Below are positions 36,145 through 44,801 of a stretch of DNA of 64,000 nucleotides, in pieces. Location of the stretch: NCBI GenBank assembly GCA_963782045.1, contig CAWAIR010000037.1:372001-436000 (forward strand), given 5' to 3'. The position numbers were made by a program, and so were the translations under genes. The notes below the pieces were generated by a model, which was given only the letters and a program-made list of their open reading frames with translations, was not told the origin of the DNA and ran no database searches. The stretch is from CAVSRC01 sp963782045 (lineage in GTDB: Bacteria > Pseudomonadota > Alphaproteobacteria > Rhizobiales > Kaistiaceae). The first letter of the stretch is position 1. Each line of letters begins with the position of its first letter.

Positions 36145-37419
36145 GTGAAATCACTGCGCATCACTCTGGGGCTCGCGGCGATGTTGGCCGCCGGCTCGGC
36201 CTTTGCTGCTGACAGCAAGGGCATCACCGTTTGGGTTGACGCCGTCCGCCAGCCCGCCGTCGAGGCATTTATTAAGGACAATCCCAACGTCAAGATCAAC
36301 ATGGTCCTCTACGATGCCTCATCGGGTGCATCGGGTTCCTTGCAGACCAAGATCGGGCTCGCCGATCAGGCCGGCGAGGGATGGCCGGACGTGGTGTTCT
36401 CGACCCAGAACAACGACGTCGCGTGGATAGCGAAAGAGACCAATGGCGTCCAGGCTTTCGCCGCGGTCCTCAACAAGGGCATGTTTGACAAGGCGTGGCT
36501 CGACGGGTTCACCCCGGGCGCCCTCGATCCGGTGACCGTGGACGGCAACGTCTATGGGCTCAGGAACGATCTCGCGCCCGTGCTGTTCTGGTACAACAAG
36601 GCCCTGCTCGACAAGTTCGGCTACGACGCGCCCAAGACCTGGGAGGACTATCAGGCGCTCGGCGACAAGCTCGCCAAGGACCACCCCGGCTACTTCCTGG
36701 GTTCCGTCGGCGACGGGTTTGAGGGCCCCTACATCTATTACTGGGGTGGCGAAGCGCCGATCTTCCAGGTGAAGGGTGACGCGTTCATGTCGGACGTGAA
36801 CGATCCGAACTCGAAGAAGGTCACCGCCATGCTCGACCACATGCTGGGCAATGGCGCCGTGACACAGGACAGCGTCTTCGGCGCCAGCTTCGTCGCCAAG
36901 GCGGATCACCTCGTGGCCATCCCTGGTCCCGCTTGGTATTCGGGCGCCCTCTTCCACAATGACCAGAGCGTCAACGCGAAGCCCGACGAATGGGGTGCGG
37001 CTCCTCCCCTCTACTGGAAGGACGGCGACAAGGTGACCGGCAACGTCGGTGGCGGCGTGTGGTATATCTCGAGCCATACGACCAATCCCGATGCCGTCGT
37101 GACGTTCATGAAGTACATCATCACCAACGAAAAGACGGCTGGCACGGGCGGGCTTCCGGCCTACCAGTCCGCCGCCAACACGTGGCTCGACACCCAGGCG
37201 TCCAGCGGCTTCTTTGCCGGCGACTTCAAGGCGGCCGTTTCGACCGCGGCGAGCAGCGTGTGGAGCGGTTGGGGCTACCCCAAGTTCTCGCCCGAGACGT
37301 CCTGGTCGAAGATCATCGTGCCCGGCCTCGCCGCCGGAAAGACGATCGCCGACATGGCCCCGGCTTGGGAGCAGGAGATGAAGAACGAAGCTCAGGTCGA
37401 GGGTTACGACACCAACTGA
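36145..37419 (+). CDS. CUT1 sugar ABC transporter substrate-binding protein
   Basis: A 424-residue periplasmic binding protein of the extracellular solute-binding family 1. The signal peptide is MKSLRITLGLAAMLAAGSAFA. The mature part begins KGITVWVDAVRQPAVEAF and holds the family's hinge regions and VFSTQNNDVAW. The ATG at 36145 follows ataggagggaacc, a strong ribosome site. It is 14 bases after the enolase-superfamily gene, so they share a transcript. Proteins of this family bind mono- to oligosaccharides or polyol/sugar acids; the ligand is unknown. No cysteine for lipid attachment is present, so it is a soluble periplasmic protein. Confidence 0.9.
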   Translation: MKSLRITLGLAAMLAAGSAFAADSKGITVWVDAVRQPAVEAFIKDNPNVKINMVLYDASSGASGSLQTKIGLADQAGEGWPDVVFSTQNNDVAWIAKETNGVQAFAAVLNKGMFDKAWLDGFTPGALDPVTVDGNVYGLRNDLAPVLFWYNKALLDKFGYDAPKTWEDYQALGDKLAKDHPGYFLGSVGDGFEGPYIYYWGGEAPIFQVKGDAFMSDVNDPNSKKVTAMLDHMLGNGAVTQDSVFGASFVAKADHLVAIPGPAWYSGALFHNDQSVNAKPDEWGAAPPLYWKDGDKVTGNVGGGVWYISSHTTNPDAVVTFMKYIITNEKTAGTGGLPAYQSAANTWLDTQASSGFFAGDFKAAVSTAASSVWSGWGYPKFSPETSWSKIIVPGLAAGKTIADMAPAWEQEMKNEAQVEGYDTN

Positions 37420-37454
37420 TCTGATGCCTTGTTCAAACGTCGGAGTCTGACGAC

Positions 37455-38393
37455 GTGAACACGCCGACTGATACCGCTGCCCGCCCCCAATCGGGTGGGC
37501 AGCGGCCCGCTTCGCGGAATGAGCCGACCATGCAGAATGCTCAAGCCCGGGCTGGATTGGCATTCGTCAGCCTGTACACGCTCTTCCTGCTCGTCTTCGG
37601 CATCATGCCGACCGCCTATGCCATCTATCTCGCCTTCACCAAGCGCGGCGCCTTCGTCGGCTTCGCCAATTTCGTGAAGGTGTTCCACGACTATCGCTTC
37701 CTCCCGGCCCTGCAGCATGTCAGCTTCTACCTGATCGTGTGGCTGGCCAGCCTGGTGGTGCTGGTCGTGCTGCTTGCCCTCGTCATCCACGCGCTCGGCG
37801 TCCGCTGGCTGTCTACCTCGGTGCGGTTTGCCTATTACATTCCAGGCGCGTTGGCCGGGGCCGCCAGCGTCATGTTGTGGCTCTTCGTGCTCGACCCGAC
37901 CGTCAGCCCGGTTTCCTTTGTCATCAGGGCCTTTGGCTTCAAGACATTCGTCGATGTCGTACAGGTCGACCAACTGCACTTCGTTCTTGCCATCATTGCA
38001 TTCTGGACGGGCGCTGGCGGGTGGATCGTCGTCATGTATGGCGCGCTCAACAACATCAGCAACGACATCATCGAGGCCGCGCGCGTCGATGGCGCCGGGC
38101 CCATAAGGACCGCCTGGTCCATTCAAATTCCGCTGATGCGCAAGTGGATTTCCTACATGGTCATCCTGTCGTTCGCCGGCGGAACCCAGCTCTTCGTTGA
38201 GCCCAAGGTGCTGTCCCAGGCAAGTCGAGGGGTGGTCACGCAGGACTACTCGCTGAACCAGCTCGCCTTCCTCTACGCTTTCAAGCAGAGCAACTTCAAC
38301 GGCTCGGCGGCGATCTCGCTGGTTCTCCTGTTCATCGCCATCGTGCTCAGCGTCTTCTTCGTCTTCCGGGGAGGCCTCTTTGAGCGCGCCTGA
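37455..38393 (+). CDS. CUT1 sugar ABC transporter permease (MalF/UgpA type)
   Basis: A 312-residue inner-membrane permease starting at GTG 37455. It has about six hydrophobic helices (LAFVSLYTLFLLVFGIMPTAY first) and the cytoplasmic EAA loop EAARVDGAGPIRTAW that contacts the ATPase. It follows the binding protein by 35 bases and overlaps the second permease. The N-terminal extension of about 30 residues (Asn/Thr/Pro-rich) is not part of the family core. Confidence 0.9.
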   Translation: MNTPTDTAARPQSGGQRPASRNEPTMQNAQARAGLAFVSLYTLFLLVFGIMPTAYAIYLAFTKRGAFVGFANFVKVFHDYRFLPALQHVSFYLIVWLASLVVLVVLLALVIHALGVRWLSTSVRFAYYIPGALAGAASVMLWLFVLDPTVSPVSFVIRAFGFKTFVDVVQVDQLHFVLAIIAFWTGAGGWIVVMYGALNNISNDIIEAARVDGAGPIRTAWSIQIPLMRKWISYMVILSFAGGTQLFVEPKVLSQASRGVVTQDYSLNQLAFLYAFKQSNFNGSAAISLVLLFIAIVLSVFFVFRGGLFERA

Positions 38394-39294
38394 CCGGCAA
38401 CTTGGAGGAGCGGTGCCGCAGACCGGGGCACCGGGGGCGTGGCTCGGCCGTGTCTTCACGGCACTGGTTCTCATCTTTTTCGTGCTGTTCTTCGTCGTGC
38501 CGCTTGTGTGGTTTGTGCTGGCCCCCACCAAGACCGACCGGCAGCTTCTGCTCGACAACCCGTTCGCGATCGGTGATATCGCCACGCTCGTCCACAACTG
38601 GAGGAGCTTGGTCGAGTTCCAGAAGGGCTTGATCTGGACCTGGCTGACCAATTCGGCCTTTTACTGCGTGGCGGCGCTGGCCATCACGCTCGCCATCAGC
38701 ATCCCTGCGGGCTATGCGATGGCGCTGACGGAGTTCCCCGGGCGCAGAACGCTGCTGGCCCTGACGCTCGTCGTCATGCTGGTCCCGAGCACTGCGCTGG
38801 TGCTGCCGATCTTTCTCGAACTCAGCGCCGTACACCTGATCGGCAACCCGTTTTCGGTGATTCTGCCGTTTTCATTTTTCCCGTTCGGGGTCTACCTGAC
38901 CTACATCTACTTCTCGACCGCCATCTCCAGAGACCTTCTGGACGCCGCCCGCATCGACGGCGCCGGTGAGTTTCAACTGTTCAGGATGGTGGCCATGCCA
39001 CTGGCGACGCCGGTCATCGCCCTGGTCGGCTTCTTCAGTTTCGTGGGCAACTGGAACAACTACTTCCTGCCCTTCGTGACGGTTCCCGGGCGCAAGGCCC
39101 CGATCCAGGTCGGCATCGCCGAACTGCTGTCGAACGTGGGCCAGTTCAACCCGACCAACGCGGCTTCAACCACCATCTCGCTCTCAACCCTCGCCTTGGC
39201 CATTCTCATTGCCGTGGCACCGGTGCTCATCGTGTTCCTCTTCTCGCAGCGCTTCCTCGTGACAGGCATGACGGCGGGCGGGACCAAAGGATAG
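38380..39294 (+). CDS. CUT1 sugar ABC transporter permease (MalG/UgpE type)
   Basis: A 304-residue permease, proposed to start at TTG 38380, overlapping the first permease by 14 bases. The first helix is ALVLIFFVLFFVVPLVWFVL. The EAA loop is DAARIDGAGEFQLFRMVAMP. With the previous gene it forms the membrane part of the importer. No CUT1-type ATPase gene (MsmK/UgpC-like) is found anywhere in the window, so a shared ATPase encoded elsewhere is probably used, which is common for CUT1 systems. Confidence 0.9.
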   Translation: MSAPDRQLGGAVPQTGAPGAWLGRVFTALVLIFFVLFFVVPLVWFVLAPTKTDRQLLLDNPFAIGDIATLVHNWRSLVEFQKGLIWTWLTNSAFYCVAALAITLAISIPAGYAMALTEFPGRRTLLALTLVVMLVPSTALVLPIFLELSAVHLIGNPFSVILPFSFFPFGVYLTYIYFSTAISRDLLDAARIDGAGEFQLFRMVAMPLATPVIALVGFFSFVGNWNNYFLPFVTVPGRKAPIQVGIAELLSNVGQFNPTNAASTTISLSTLALAILIAVAPVLIVFLFSQRFLVTGMTAGGTKG

Positions 39295-39337
39295 GCGTTG
39301 GGTCGAGTACGATGGTTTGCACAAACCGGGATCTGGA

Positions 39338-39673
39338 ATGAGCGTCCAACGCATGGGTATGGTGATCGGCGTGCGGCCGGAGAAGGTCGCGCTCTACAAG
39401 GAGCTGCATGCCCATCCCTGGACGGAGATGAACGCCGCGCTGAGCGCCGCCAATATCCGCAACTATTCGATCTACCTGCGCGAGCCGGAGAACCTCCTCT
39501 TCGGCTACTGGGAATACACAGGCGCGGACTTCGCCGCCGACATGCGGACCCTGGATGCGCTGGCGGTCAGCAAGAAATGGCTCGCCCTCACCGATCCCTG
39601 CCAGGAGCGGCTGAAATCGGCGCCGGAGGGCGAGTGGTGGAGCCCGATGCCTGAAGTCTACCACCTCGACTGA
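39338..39673 (+). CDS. L-rhamnose mutarotase-like protein
   Basis: A 111-residue dimeric alpha/beta barrel protein of the RhaM family, which interconverts the alpha and beta anomers of sugars. The start MSVQRMGMVIGV is followed by VRPEKVALYKELHAH, LREPENLLFGYWEYTG and the C-terminal WWSPMPEVYHLD. The conserved His of HAHPW and the Trp/Tyr positions of the family are present. It comes 43 bases after the CUT1 permease and is presumably in the same operon. That supports a reducing monosaccharide, perhaps a 6-deoxyhexose, as the substrate taken up. Confidence 0.85.
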   Translation: MSVQRMGMVIGVRPEKVALYKELHAHPWTEMNAALSAANIRNYSIYLREPENLLFGYWEYTGADFAADMRTLDALAVSKKWLALTDPCQERLKSAPEGEWWSPMPEVYHLD

Positions 39674-39820
39674 AGGGCCGCCGGTGCCGACTGAGATTAA
39701 GCCCCGACCGGAGAGAATGCGGGGTGATGTTTGGCTTCGATCCGTCACGCACTGGTCGGATGCCCGCCACAAGGACGTTGGTTGCGACTGGGCACACAGA
39801 AGAAATACGGGAGAAGCGTG

Positions 39821-39982
39821 ATGAAGGCGCCAGTCTATGTGGCCGCGGGCAAGGTCGAGTTGCGGGACGTTCCGGTTGATGCCGGCCGACCGGGCGCGGC
39901 CAGGATCAGGACCGCGTTGGAGGCATCCGATCATATCTACCGCGCCGTTATCCCGATCGACAGCGGTTACCTCGGCCGCTGA
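39821..39982 (+). pseudogene. Truncated zinc alcohol dehydrogenase N-terminus
   Basis: A 53-residue frame with a good ribosome site (cgggag) before ATG 39821. It begins MKAPVYVAAGKVELRDVPV, as many medium-chain zinc dehydrogenases do. Then GAARIRTALEASDHIYR resembles the region around the catalytic-zinc motif, but the usual CG pair is missing and the frame ends soon after. It is best read as the remnant of a larger gene cut by deletion. A short functional peptide cannot be excluded. Confidence 0.45.
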
Positions 39983-40017
39983 TCCGACGCGTGAAGCTGG
40001 TGAGAGAGCTGCCGACC

Positions 40018-40986
40018 ATGAGAATCGCAATATCCGACTGCGACCATGACTCGATGAGCGTCGAGGAGCGGCTGTTCGCCGAGAGCGGCCTCTCCTACAC
40101 GCACCTGGCGTGCCGGACGGAAGACGAGGTCATCGACCAGTGCCGTGGTGTCGGCATCATCATGAATCAATACGCGCCGTTCACGCCTCGCGTCTTCGCC
40201 GCACTCAGCCCCGATCTGAAGCTGATCGTGCGCTATGGCGTCGGAGTCGACAATATCGACCTTGAAGCGGCGACGGAGTTCGGGGTCCAGGTATGCAACG
40301 TGCCCGACTACGGCATGCACGAAGTCTCCGACCACGCGCTCGGCCTTATGCTTTCGCTGGTGCGCAAACTGCCTTTCATCACCGCGCTGAACCGGCTCGG
40401 CGTCTGGGACTACCGCCGCTCTATCCCCGTGCGCCGCATCGGCACGCTGACGGTCGGCATTGTCGGCGTCGGCCGGATCGGCAACCTGTTCGCTCACAAG
40501 GTCAACGCGCTCGGCTGCCGTGTGATCGGCACCGATCCGCGCCGACCGGACCTGGAGCGCGAGCATCCCGAGATCACCTTCGTCTCGTTCGACACGCTGG
40601 TAAGGGAATCGGACGTGATCTCGATCCATTGCCCGCTTACGCCGGAGACGCACAACCTGTTCGGCGCCGACGCGTTCGGCCGCATGAAACCGACAGCTCT
40701 CATCATCAACACGGCGCGCGGCGGAATCATTGACGAAACCGCCCTCGCCGACGCGCTGGCGCGCGGCGCGATCGGTGGCGCGGCGATCGACACCGCCGCA
40801 CGCGAACCGCTGTCGGCGGGTTTGCCGCTTCTCTCCCACGTTAACTGCCTCGTGACGCCACATATGGCTTGGTATTCGGAGGAATCGGCGGAAGAGCTCA
40901 ACCGAAAGGTAGCCGAGGAGGCCATTCGTTTTGCCAGGGGTGACACGGTCTGCTATCCGGTCAATACTCCCAACGCAGCATCATGA
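40018..40986 (+). CDS. D-isomer-specific 2-hydroxyacid dehydrogenase (CtBP-like)
   Basis: A 322-residue NAD-dependent dehydrogenase. The substrate domain begins MRIAISDCDHDSMSVEERL; the Rossmann fold has GIVGVGRIGNLFA and TDPRRPDLE; the catalytic Arg is in NTARGGIIDE, the Glu in AAREPL and the His in TPHMAWYSEES. It is of the C-terminal-binding-protein-like subgroup, so the substrate could be a sugar-derived 2-keto or 2-hydroxy acid. ATG 40018 follows gagag, making an upstream in-frame GTG less likely. It presumably ends the operon that starts with the enolase-superfamily gene. Confidence 0.88.
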   Translation: MRIAISDCDHDSMSVEERLFAESGLSYTHLACRTEDEVIDQCRGVGIIMNQYAPFTPRVFAALSPDLKLIVRYGVGVDNIDLEAATEFGVQVCNVPDYGMHEVSDHALGLMLSLVRKLPFITALNRLGVWDYRRSIPVRRIGTLTVGIVGVGRIGNLFAHKVNALGCRVIGTDPRRPDLEREHPEITFVSFDTLVRESDVISIHCPLTPETHNLFGADAFGRMKPTALIINTARGGIIDETALADALARGAIGGAAIDTAAREPLSAGLPLLSHVNCLVTPHMAWYSEESAEELNRKVAEEAIRFARGDTVCYPVNTPNAAS

Positions 40987-41032
40987 ACCAGGCTGAACCT
41001 GACGGGACAACGCCACCGGACAAAGATCCGGG

Positions 41033-41989
41033 TCAGCCTTGGGGGTCTTCGGTTACATAAGGCAGCGCCAGCAGCTCGTCCCATGCGGCATCGGGGATCG
41101 GCCAATGCGCCCACTCGAGCGTCTGGGCGACACGCTCCGGTTTGCTGACGCCGACCACGGTCGAGGTCACGCGCGGGTCACGCATCGAGAACTGCAGCGC
41201 CGCCGCACCTGTCGGTACGTCGTGGCGACCACAGATTTCTTCGATGCGGCGGATCGGGCTGAGCATTTCCTCCGAGGCATCCTGGTAGGCGTATCTTTTG
41301 TAGGTGTTCGATCCCTTGGCTAGAACGCCGCTGGCATAGGGAGCGGCATTGAGCACGGCGATGCCCTTGCCGACGCAGAAATCGATCATCGGTTCGGCAT
41401 TACGGTTGGGCAGGGTGAAGCGGTTGTGCGTGACAATCGCATCGAAGTCCCAGTCGCGTAGAAGCTGCATCATCATGTCGACGCGCCCCGCGGCCAGGCC
41501 GACGGCTCTAGCCAGCCCCTCCTCCTTCATCTTGAAGAGTTCGTTTAGTGCTCCAGCGGGCTTGGCGATGTCGGTTGCATCCGCGGCATTCTCAGGGTCA
41601 TGCACATGCAACAGATGGACATGGTCGAGGCCGAGCGCCTCGAGGCTCTCTTCTAGTGAGCGACGCGCCCTAGCGCCGTCGAAGGCGTTGGTCGTGAAAT
41701 CGCGATCGAGCTTGGTCGAGATAACGAATCCATCCGGCAAGCCGCCGATCTCTTTTAGCACCTTCCCTATGCGCTGCTCGCTGCGCCCGTTGCCATAGAT
41801 GCGCGCGGTGTCGAGGAAATCCACTGGCCCGGCAAAGATTGCCTTCAAAGTCATCCTGGCTTGGTCGGCGTCGACGGAATAGCCGAAGGTCTCCGGCATA
41901 TCGCCGAGGGCCGACGTGCCGAAGCAGAGCTTGGATACGCTCAAATCTGTGCGGCCAAGCACCACTTTATCAATCTGTCCCACGGACAT
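41033..41989 (-). CDS. Aldo/keto reductase (aldose/L-fucose dehydrogenase-like)
   Basis: A 318-residue AKR. The ATG at 41989 is preceded on the minus strand by cggaggaatt, one of the best ribosome sites in the window; the longer upstream frame is rejected. The catalytic tetrad is visible as Asp in DTARIYGNGRSEQRIG (with the Tyr), Lys in ISTKLDRD and His in HVHDPENA. The overall sequence (SLEESLEALGLDHVHLLH) resembles D-threo-aldose 1-dehydrogenases, which oxidise L-fucose and similar sugars to lactones. It probably belongs to the CUT2 transporter operon upstream (178-base gap). Confidence 0.87.
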   Translation of the reverse strand: MSVGQIDKVVLGRTDLSVSKLCFGTSALGDMPETFGYSVDADQARMTLKAIFAGPVDFLDTARIYGNGRSEQRIGKVLKEIGGLPDGFVISTKLDRDFTTNAFDGARARRSLEESLEALGLDHVHLLHVHDPENAADATDIAKPAGALNELFKMKEEGLARAVGLAAGRVDMMMQLLRDWDFDAIVTHNRFTLPNRNAEPMIDFCVGKGIAVLNAAPYASGVLAKGSNTYKRYAYQDASEEMLSPIRRIEEICGRHDVPTGAAALQFSMRDPRVTSTVVGVSKPERVAQTLEWAHWPIPDAAWDELLALPYVTEDPQG

Positions 41990-42167
41990 GAATTCCTCCG
42001 TGAATGCAAACTTCGTGCGTCGCCGTATCCTTGGCGATTGCTCTGGCGCGATGGCCCCGGCCCGTCGGCACCTGGCGCGACCGCACTGGCATCTCGTGCT
42101 TCTACCTAAAAAAAGGGCGGGGACAGGTGACAGCCCTGCCCCCGCCTGGGAGGTGCGCCCCGCTTCC

Positions 42168-43145
42168 CTAGATCTTCTGACGTCGCAACCCATCGAAGTA
42201 GACGATCACGATGATCAGCAGACCGGTGACGGTGCGCTGCCAGAACGAATTGACGTTGAGCAGGTTCGCGCCGTTGTTGATGGTCGCCAGGATGAAGGCG
42301 CCAATCAGCGGTCCATGAACCGTGCCGATGGCACCAAAGAGCGAGGTGCCGCCGATGACGCTTGAAGCAATCGCTTGCAGCTCCCAAGCATCCGCCTGCA
42401 TGGCATTGCCGATGCCGATGCGCATGGCCAGCAGAATACCGACGAACGCGGCCAGGCCAGCCGAAAACGAATAGGCGATATAGAGCGTCAGGTTGATGCG
42501 CACGCCGGAGAGCCGAGCGGATTCCGGGTTGGATCCGACGGCGAAGATGTAGCGGCCCCAGCGCGTGTGCGCCAGGAAGATATAGGATGGCACGCCGACC
42601 AGGATCACCATCCAGAACAAGCTCGGGATGCCCAGAAAGTCGGCAACAGAAAAATCGGTGAACGACTTGACGGTGATGCTGACCGTGGCGCCTTTGGTCA
42701 TCAGCAGGCCGATGCCGCGCAGCGATGTCAGCGACGCCAGTGTCATGATGAAGGGAGGCACCCGCATCTTGGTGACACCGAAGGCGTGAAATACGCCGAT
42801 GGCGAGCCCGCAGAGCAAAGTCAGCAGCACGGACAACCATATCGGCAGGCCAGCATGAAGCAGCATCGCAACGATAACGGTGCAGAAGCCGGCGATGGCG
42901 CCAACGCTAAGATCGATGCCCCCGGTGATGATCACGAACGTCTCACCAAGGGCGAGGATAGCGATCATCGAGCCCTGCCGCAGCAGGTTGGGTATGTTGC
43001 GCTCGGTCAGAAAATTCGGTGTTGCCGCAGTGAGCGCGGCCCAAAGCACGATCAACAGGCCGAGCAGCGTAAGGGCAAACAGGAAACTGTAGTCTCGGCG
43101 AGTCTGCGCCGGCCCGCCAGGGGCTGCGTCGACGTCGGTGGTCAT
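42168..43145 (-). CDS. CUT2 sugar ABC transporter permease (RbsC type)
   Basis: A 325-residue permease of the branched-chain/ribose type with about nine to ten hydrophobic helices. Family motifs are the ITGGIDLSVGAIAG loop that binds the ATPase and GSNPESARLSGVRI. It lies downstream of the ATPase gene with a 13-base gap. A single permease implies a homodimer. Some third positions are A/T more often than in the core genes, which fits an acquired segment (qualitative impression only). Confidence 0.92.
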   Translation of the reverse strand: MTTDVDAAPGGPAQTRRDYSFLFALTLLGLLIVLWAALTAATPNFLTERNIPNLLRQGSMIAILALGETFVIITGGIDLSVGAIAGFCTVIVAMLLHAGLPIWLSVLLTLLCGLAIGVFHAFGVTKMRVPPFIMTLASLTSLRGIGLLMTKGATVSITVKSFTDFSVADFLGIPSLFWMVILVGVPSYIFLAHTRWGRYIFAVGSNPESARLSGVRINLTLYIAYSFSAGLAAFVGILLAMRIGIGNAMQADAWELQAIASSVIGGTSLFGAIGTVHGPLIGAFILATINNGANLLNVNSFWQRTVTGLLIIVIVYFDGLRRQKI

Positions 43146-43158
43146 ATTTTTCTTCTCC

Positions 43159-44694
43159 CTATACGCCGATGGCCTGCGCCAGGACCTCTTCGTGGCTTTT
43201 GCCCCGGAATGAATTGGTGCCGACCAGATGCGATCCCCTGAACACGTGCAATGTATCCGCCAGTTCGTAGACTTCCGGCAAGTAGGACGAAATGAACAGG
43301 ATACCTGCCCCGTTCTTCAAGAGCTCGGCCATCAGACGATAAATCTCGGCCTTCGTACCAACATCGACACCGACCGTCGGCTCGTCGAACAGGAACAGCT
43401 CGGCGCCGCAGTTGAGCCACTTGCCGATGACGATCTTCTGCTGATTGCCGCCCGACATCGACGACGCGAGCGTGCGCCGGCTCGGCGTCTTGATGGACAG
43501 GTCGTGAATCTGGCGGTCGGCGCGTTCAGCTTCTTCGCGCGGCGATATCGTGATGCCGTGCGTGATCCGGTCATAGATCGGCAGGTTGATGTTGAGGCTT
43601 ATGGGTAGATTGAGGTTCAGTCCCTGATCGCGCCGGCTCTCGGGCAACAGCGCAACGCCAAGCCTGATCGCTTGGCCTTCATTGCGGATATCGACGGACG
43701 TGCCTTTCCACAGGATTTCTCCGGACGTCTTGGGAAAGCGGCCGAAGACACTCAGGGCGAATTCGCTGCGGCCGGCACCGATGAGGCCATAGAGGCCGAC
43801 GATTTCGCCGCGGCGCACGCTGAGCGACACGTCGTTAAATCCGGGGCCGCTCAGATTGCGCGTCTCAAGCAGCGTCTCGCCGAACTCGAACTTTTCCTTG
43901 TGATAGATCTGGTCGATCGAGCGATTGATCATCAACCGAACCAGTTCGGTCTCGTTCGTATTCTTGATGTCGCGCGTTCCCACCATGGCGCCGTCACGCA
44001 AGACCGAAACGCGATCGGCGATCTCGAAGACTTCTTCGAGTCGGTGAGAGATGTAGATGATGGTCACGCCTGCGGCACGCAACCGCCCGATCATGGCGAA
44101 GAGCTGCGCTGCTTCTTGACGCGTCAGATAGGCAGTCGGTTCGTCAAAAATAAGAAACTTGGTGCCACGCAAGGAGGCGCGCGCCGTCGCAACCAGTTGC
44201 TGCTGACCGATAGTCAGGGTGCCGAGTACTGCGGCTGCCGGCAGGTGAAAGCCCATGTTGTCCATGATGCGCTGGGTTTCGCGCGTCATATCTTTCTTGC
44301 GCATCAGTCCGTAGCGGGTCTTTTCCTCACCGAGGAACATGTTGGCGGCGACCGTCAGGTGCCGGCAGAGCACCATTTCCTGATGAACGGCGTCGATCCC
44401 GTGGTCGATTGCTTCCTGCGGCGTCGCCAAGGCAACGGGCTTGCCTTCCCAAAGAATCTCGCCGCCCGATCGATGGATCACGCCGGTCAGAAGCTTGATC
44501 AACGTGGATTTGCCGGCGCCGTTTTCGCCGACGATGGCGTGGATTTCGCCGTGCCTGAAGGTCAGAGAGCTCGGCTTCAGTGCCTCCACCGGGCCGAAGC
44601 TCTTGGACAGATTTCGGAGCTCCAGGATCGGAGCATCCGGCCGCGTTCTACCGTCAAGCGATGGCGAGCCTGGCGCAACGTCGGACCTACTCAT
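43159..44694 (-). CDS. CUT2 sugar ABC transporter ATPase (RbsA/MglA type)
   Basis: A 511-residue ATPase with two fused nucleotide-binding domains. Domain 1 has Walker A GENGAGKST, the signature-like LTIGQQQLVATARA and Walker B FLIFDEPTAYL. Domain 2 has a degenerate P-loop region (GLIGAGRSEFA) and a canonical signature SGGNQQKIVIGKWL plus FLFDEPTVGVD. This is typical of RbsA/MglA, where only one site is catalytic. A 25-residue N-terminal extension precedes the first strand. It powers import through the neighbouring permease. Confidence 0.93.
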   Translation of the reverse strand: MSRSDVAPGSPSLDGRTRPDAPILELRNLSKSFGPVEALKPSSLTFRHGEIHAIVGENGAGKSTLIKLLTGVIHRSGGEILWEGKPVALATPQEAIDHGIDAVHQEMVLCRHLTVAANMFLGEEKTRYGLMRKKDMTRETQRIMDNMGFHLPAAAVLGTLTIGQQQLVATARASLRGTKFLIFDEPTAYLTRQEAAQLFAMIGRLRAAGVTIIYISHRLEEVFEIADRVSVLRDGAMVGTRDIKNTNETELVRLMINRSIDQIYHKEKFEFGETLLETRNLSGPGFNDVSLSVRRGEIVGLYGLIGAGRSEFALSVFGRFPKTSGEILWKGTSVDIRNEGQAIRLGVALLPESRRDQGLNLNLPISLNINLPIYDRITHGITISPREEAERADRQIHDLSIKTPSRRTLASSMSGGNQQKIVIGKWLNCGAELFLFDEPTVGVDVGTKAEIYRLMAELLKNGAGILFISSYLPEVYELADTLHVFRGSHLVGTNSFRGKSHEEVLAQAIGV

Positions 44695-44754
44695 TATTGG
44701 CCCTCCCGACCCCTGAGCATCACCCCCTCCCGTTCCTCAAGGGATATGCAGCCA

Positions 44755-44793
44755 TGGAGCCACGCCCTGTCAAACGGACGGGGCGCGGCTCCA
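44755..44793 (-). promoter_or_regulatory. Stem-loop between binding-protein and ATPase genes
   Basis: TGGAGCC (44755-44761) pairs with GGCTCCA (44787-44793), and CGCCC/GGGCG extend the stem. No T-run follows on the minus strand, so it is not a standard terminator. Such stem-loops after binding-protein genes protect that part of the message and raise binding-protein levels over the transporter genes. The other CUT2 operon has a comparable hairpin at 55761-55786. Confidence 0.5.
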
Positions 44794-44801
44794 CAGGGTT
44801 C

